Assembly (NCBI GenBank): GCA_016203215.1
Contig: JACQNF010000067.1
Span: 1-7,710, forward strand
Reading direction: 5' to 3'
DNA from: Candidatus Woesearchaeota archaeon
Lineage (GTDB): Archaea; Nanobdellota; Nanobdellia; Woesearchaeales; GW2011-AR9
Length of the DNA: 7,710 bases
The notes beneath the pieces are model-generated. The model searched no databases. It was not told the origin of the DNA and was given only the letters and a program-made list of their open reading frames with translations. Numbering within the stretch: the first letter of the stretch is position 1; each line of letters starts with the position of its first letter. The position numbers and the translations under genes were made by a program. Positions 4,859 through 7,710 of the stretch are shown one piece after another.

Positions 4859-6791
4859 TCACTTGGATATCTTTATAAAGATACGCTCCTTTCTTGTTCT
4901 CCCACCACACCACCTCTCGTTGCCATTGCTCCCAACTGGTCCAAACCTTCGTGGTTTTGTCAATCTTGAGTTGATGCGCTTTTTCTATAATAGGCCGGGG
5001 GACTCCTTGCAGAATGCTACGATAGGTCTCCCAGACATTATAATCACAGAATATGGTCTGATCTTGGGTTTGAAAAGGTTGTTTGAGTAAACCAGCATTG
5101 AGCGCTATTGTTTCTTCCAAGATTTCTTCTTGTGTCCCCGTGAGCGGACTTAACCAGCGTAAGAGATCTTCAGCTTCGGCGTAAAATTGATGGAGTTGTC
5201 CCTTCATCGACAATTCAATAAACCAAGCCTCATCAGCCGGCCACCAAATATTCAACCATTGTTTAGAAGGGACATATTCCGACCCGCCATTTTGCAACAC
5301 CGATGCTTTGAGTAACAGGTCATCACGAATATGTTGGAGTAATGGATACTCACTGTCTGGATGCATAAACGCTTCAAGAATTTGGCGATAGGACAATGGT
5401 GTCATATGTTTCATCAGGATGATTGGAATCTGGAGCAGTTTGTCAAAATGGAGAAGTGCGGTCATCCAACAAAAAGCCCGAGTTTTCACCCAGTCCGCGC
5501 GTGGCATACTATCGGTCGCGACAACAAGTTCCGATGTTTCAAAGATTTCTTCAGGATCTTCGATAAGTGATCCATGCACATTAATTTCGCGACATTGCAT
5601 TGTTTGTAAGCCATACTGCTTTTGATATTCTTTTTGACCCATTTCGGCATCTGGCAAAATAGAGAGGTTATTGAATTGAATGCGATTATGTTGCCCATGA
5701 TTGAGCAAGGTCGCCACTCCATTCACGAAGCTATCATACGTTTCACCCGGCAAACCCAGAATGAGATCGGAATAAGTTTCAATGCCGTCTTGGGTGAATC
5801 GTTTTTGTAATTCTTCGTATGCATCAAGACGAATATTTGTGCGTTTAATAGCTTTGAGCGTGTTGGGATCCAAGGATTGCATTGATAACACAACACCACG
5901 TTGTAGGCCAGCTTGTGCAATAATACTTTGGACTTCGTAGGCTCGTTCGGTCGCATTTTTTGTGTTCTGCACCGAAAAACCTTCCGGATAGCCCGTGGCA
6001 GTTTTAACGGTGGCCATATGCTGGACAATCTCCACATCACGAGGCAGAATTCCAAAATTAGCATCAGCGCAAAAAATATAAGGAATTTTATGCGTACCAA
6101 ACCAATTCATTTCTTGTTGTAATCGAGGGAGATCAAATTGATAGAGTTTGCTGGCAACAGCAGATCCCCAGCCGCAAAATGTACAAAAATGTGGGCACCC
6201 ACGGTTGGTCTCCCAGATCGCAATCCATTTTTCTTCTGGATGTGCATCCATCAACGGCTTAAAAGTATCCCTGAGGAATGGAGAAGGAATAACCGAAGGA
6301 TCTTTCAATCGTTCCCCTAATGGATTGGCGTGGAATTCACCGTCTGGGGAATACCAACTCACCGACGAAACCCCAGACCAGTTTCTGTCACGGCACCTTT
6401 CGAGGACTTTGACAAAAGTTTGTTCTCCCTCGTTGTGGCATGTCAAATCAACGTAGCGATGTGTTTGTAAGAATTCTTGAGCTTGGTCTGGCACTTGTGG
6501 CCCACCGAACACCACCAACCGTTCTGGATACTGTACTTTAAACGCTTTCGCAATCGCCAGGCTCAAATTAATATTCCACACATAGACACTGAAGAATACC
6601 GCATCAGCCGATTCCAGTTCTTTGAGTGCTTGCGCCACCGGACAGCGTTTGTAGACTGGAATGAGAAATTGAAATTGTTCGGGATGTTGAAGATGGGTCT
6701 GGGCATAGGCCTGCAAGATGCCGACGGAATAGGGTAAGTAACTTTGATTGGCAAAACTACTGTTGATTTGCACCAGACCAATAGTTGTCAT
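4848..6791 (-). CDS. B12-binding-type radical SAM protein
   Basis: A 647-residue radical SAM enzyme of the cobalamin-binding class, which includes methyltransferases and ring-forming enzymes in specialised metabolism. The N-terminal Rossmann-like domain (about 1-135) shows SVYVWN (68-73), VVFGGPQV (93-100) and NEGEQTF (120-126), typical of B12-binding domains of this class. The [4Fe-4S] site is GC199-PHF-C203-TF-C206-GWG (CxxxCxxC). Further signatures are CADANFGI (241-248), a MQSLDPNTLKAIKR segment (304-317) and GLPGET (346-351). The C-terminal 270 residues are rich in Trp, Glu and Leu and helical; I do not recognise this domain, which may give substrate specificity. No good Shine-Dalgarno precedes ATG 6791. 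It lies 37 bases downstream of a TylF-type methyltransferase gene in the same direction, so both probably act on one substrate. The reaction is unknown. Confidence 0.88.
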   Translation of the reverse strand: MTTIGLVQINSSFANQSYLPYSVGILQAYAQTHLQHPEQFQFLIPVYKRCPVAQALKELESADAVFFSVYVWNINLSLAIAKAFKVQYPERLVVFGGPQVPDQAQEFLQTHRYVDLTCHNEGEQTFVKVLERCRDRNWSGVSSVSWYSPDGEFHANPLGERLKDPSVIPSPFLRDTFKPLMDAHPEEKWIAIWETNRGCPHFCTFCGWGSAVASKLYQFDLPRLQQEMNWFGTHKIPYIFCADANFGILPRDVEIVQHMATVKTATGYPEGFSVQNTKNATERAYEVQSIIAQAGLQRGVVLSMQSLDPNTLKAIKRTNIRLDAYEELQKRFTQDGIETYSDLILGLPGETYDSFVNGVATLLNHGQHNRIQFNNLSILPDAEMGQKEYQKQYGLQTMQCREINVHGSLIEDPEEIFETSELVVATDSMPRADWVKTRAFCWMTALLHFDKLLQIPIILMKHMTPLSYRQILEAFMHPDSEYPLLQHIRDDLLLKASVLQNGGSEYVPSKQWLNIWWPADEAWFIELSMKGQLHQFYAEAEDLLRWLSPLTGTQEEILEETIALNAGLLKQPFQTQDQTIFCDYNVWETYRSILQGVPRPIIEKAHQLKIDKTTKVWTSWEQWQREVVWWENKKGAYLYKDIQVIDR

Positions 6792-6828
6792 TTCGGTTTA
6801 GGCGCTGTGTGGAGCGAATTATGAAATC

Positions 6829-7584
6829 TTATTGAACGATACAAAAACTTGTTCTCGAGCACCAAGAGAGTCGTTGAAGTTTGATTCGTTTGAGATCTAG
6901 GGTCTCCATAATCGCCCTGGTGACCCCTGGCGCCCCAGGATCTCCCGCTTCATCAAATCCCAAGACCGTCCCTTGCGTCATCCGATCACGCAACAAGAGT
7001 AATGCATTTTTCGTGGGCTCATAGAGATCCGTATCAAAATAAGCCAGCGCCACGATGGTTTCTGGATGAGCTTTTAAATATTGGGGCAAAGTTTTACTAA
7101 TATCACCTTTAACTAATTCGAATTTTTTAATGTGACCCATGGGATTGAGTTGTTCGTGAATCGACAGTATTTCGTCCAAAACTTCTTCTTGTTTTTCTGG
7201 GGTAGCCACTAGGCCTTTCTTCATCATAGGAGAATTGCCGTCATGTTTTGAAATATCACAAAATCCCTGAAATGTGTCGAAAGCCACCAACGGACGCAAT
7301 CTAGCGTTATAAGGTTCGTGAATACTTCTAAAAGCATGAAACATGGCGATGTTGTTTCCGAAGCGCGTACCAAATTCCGCAATAATACCATGCACGGGAA
7401 TGGCCAGCTGATAAATATGGTGCATAAAAAGCAAGCGAGACATTTCTTTAGACGTGAGGAAAAGTCCCAAGTTTTCTAAGCGTTGTTCTTTTGGAATATT
7501 GCCGTGATCTAGCAAGTGCTCAAGTTTGGCAAACAATTCGTGTTCATTTTGATTTTTATGACTAACGATATCCGTAGTTTTCAT
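6829..7584 (-). CDS. TylF/MycF-family SAM-dependent methyltransferase
   Basis: A 251-residue class I methyltransferase of the TylF (macrocin O-methyltransferase) family, which methylates sugar hydroxyls with a divalent metal in the characterised members. Motifs: an N-terminal helical segment (about 15-60), SAM-binding AEFGTRFGNN (69-78), AFDTFQGF (101-108), KGDISKTLP (159-167), the metal-binding FDTDLYEPT (183-191, with D184 and D186) and GFDEAGDPGAPG (209-220). The length is normal for the family. The start is ATG 7584, 7 bases after AAGGAG; the in-frame TTG at 7590 is only 1 base from it and is rejected. The ATG overlaps the stop of the upstream gene (ATGA), implying coupling, and a radical SAM gene follows 37 bases later. 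Sugar or polyketide-like substrates are typical of the family, but the substrate here is unknown. Confidence 0.85.
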   Translation of the reverse strand: MKTTDIVSHKNQNEHELFAKLEHLLDHGNIPKEQRLENLGLFLTSKEMSRLLFMHHIYQLAIPVHGIIAEFGTRFGNNIAMFHAFRSIHEPYNARLRPLVAFDTFQGFCDISKHDGNSPMMKKGLVATPEKQEEVLDEILSIHEQLNPMGHIKKFELVKGDISKTLPQYLKAHPETIVALAYFDTDLYEPTKNALLLLRDRMTQGTVLGFDEAGDPGAPGVTRAIMETLDLKRIKLQRLSWCSRTSFCIVQ

Positions 7585-7709
7585 GACCAATCTCCTTTTT
7601 TAACCCAAGATGGAGCAGATTCGTTCGTGTAAGCGGTTTTTCTTTTCCTATCAATACAAAAATCGTTAGCGTTTTTGTAGATAAAATCTCTGACGGTGTA
7701 GGCATCTTG
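7581..7709 (-). CDS. C-terminal end of an unidentified protein (5' partial)
   Basis: One minus-strand frame is open from the right edge to TGA at 7583-7581, giving 42 residues that begin QDAYTVRDFIYKNANDF and end APSWVKKGDWS. It is basic and hydrophilic and I do not recognise it. The stop overlaps the methyltransferase ATG as ATGA and the frame contains its Shine-Dalgarno, the usual arrangement of coupled genes in an operon. This supports it being real although most of it lies outside the window. Confidence 0.6.
   Translation of the reverse strand, partial: QDAYTVRDFIYKNANDFCIDRKRKTAYTNESAPSWVKKGDWS
7592..7597 (-). promoter_or_regulatory. Shine-Dalgarno (AAGGAG) of the TylF-like gene
   Basis: Read on the minus strand, AAGGAG within an A-rich run lies 7 bases before ATG 7584, inside the end of the upstream gene. 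It picks ATG 7584 over TTG 7590. Confidence 0.8.
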
Positions 7710-7710
7710 C

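Noticed and set aside
5723..6100. Other long open frames within the radical SAM gene on both strands
   Set aside because: All lie inside a gene with unambiguous CxxxCxxC and GLPGET motifs, and their translations show no domain.
6792..6828. Possible terminator or promoter between the methyltransferase and radical SAM genes
   Set aside because: The best stem is 4 bp (CGCT/AGCG) and the best -10-like sequence (CATAAT) has no -35 at usable spacing.
7585..7660. Possible promoter for the TylF-like gene (TTGATA, 17 bp, TACACG on the minus strand)
   Set aside because: The -10 matches only 3 of 6 consensus positions, and the gene is already coupled by an ATGA overlap to the upstream gene.
2..7710. 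CRISPR arrays, tRNA genes, insertion sequences and attachment sites
   Set aside because: No regularly spaced repeats, cloverleaf-like sequences, transposase motifs or terminal inverted repeats were seen by eye.

Overview
The window looks like part of a bacterial mobile or viral genome, most likely a phage, prophage or phage-derived element. I cannot name the host lineage from sequence alone. The evidence is a tightly packed plus-strand block with a Rad52-type single-strand annealing protein, a Mu Com-like zinc ribbon, a small coiled-coil/transmembrane protein, a calcineurin-like phosphoesterase and orphan genes. These genes overlap by a few bases, several use TTG or GTG starts, and there is almost no intergenic DNA. 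Two lipobox-bearing proteins and two good sigma70-type promoters indicate a bacterial host, probably one with an outer membrane. No integrase, terminase, capsid or tail gene is visible, so the phage assignment is an inference.

Layout. Positions 2-2991 (+) hold the Rad52-like gene (5' end outside the window), the Com-like gene, the coiled-coil/membrane gene, the phosphoesterase gene and a 274-residue orphan, all co-directional and mostly overlapping. Positions 2906-3551 (+) hold an internal extended -10 promoter followed by a 50-residue orphan and a 155-residue coiled-coil orphan. Positions 3561-4823 (-) hold three co-directional genes facing them: an unrecognised 157-residue protein and two tandem paralogous lipoproteins. 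One paralog carries a complete metzincin zinc motif and the other has lost all three of its histidines. These three are preceded by a near-consensus promoter (4830-4858) whose predicted start point is the A of the ATG, giving a leaderless mRNA. Positions 4848-7709 (-) hold a B12-binding-type radical SAM protein, a TylF-family O-methyltransferase and the end of a further gene overlapping the methyltransferase start.

How the genes may work together. The plus-strand block fits a recombination and accessory module. The minus-strand radical SAM and methyltransferase genes form a small modification or biosynthesis cassette that reads toward the lipoprotein genes. The centre (2906-4858) looks like a separately promoted convergent module of five genes, four of them of unknown function or with unknown partners, and no terminator is visible at the 9-bp junction between its arms. 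The most promising candidate for something undescribed is the lipoprotein pair of zinc protease and matched pseudoenzyme together with its leaderless upstream gene. No stretch longer than 300 bases lacks a gene.
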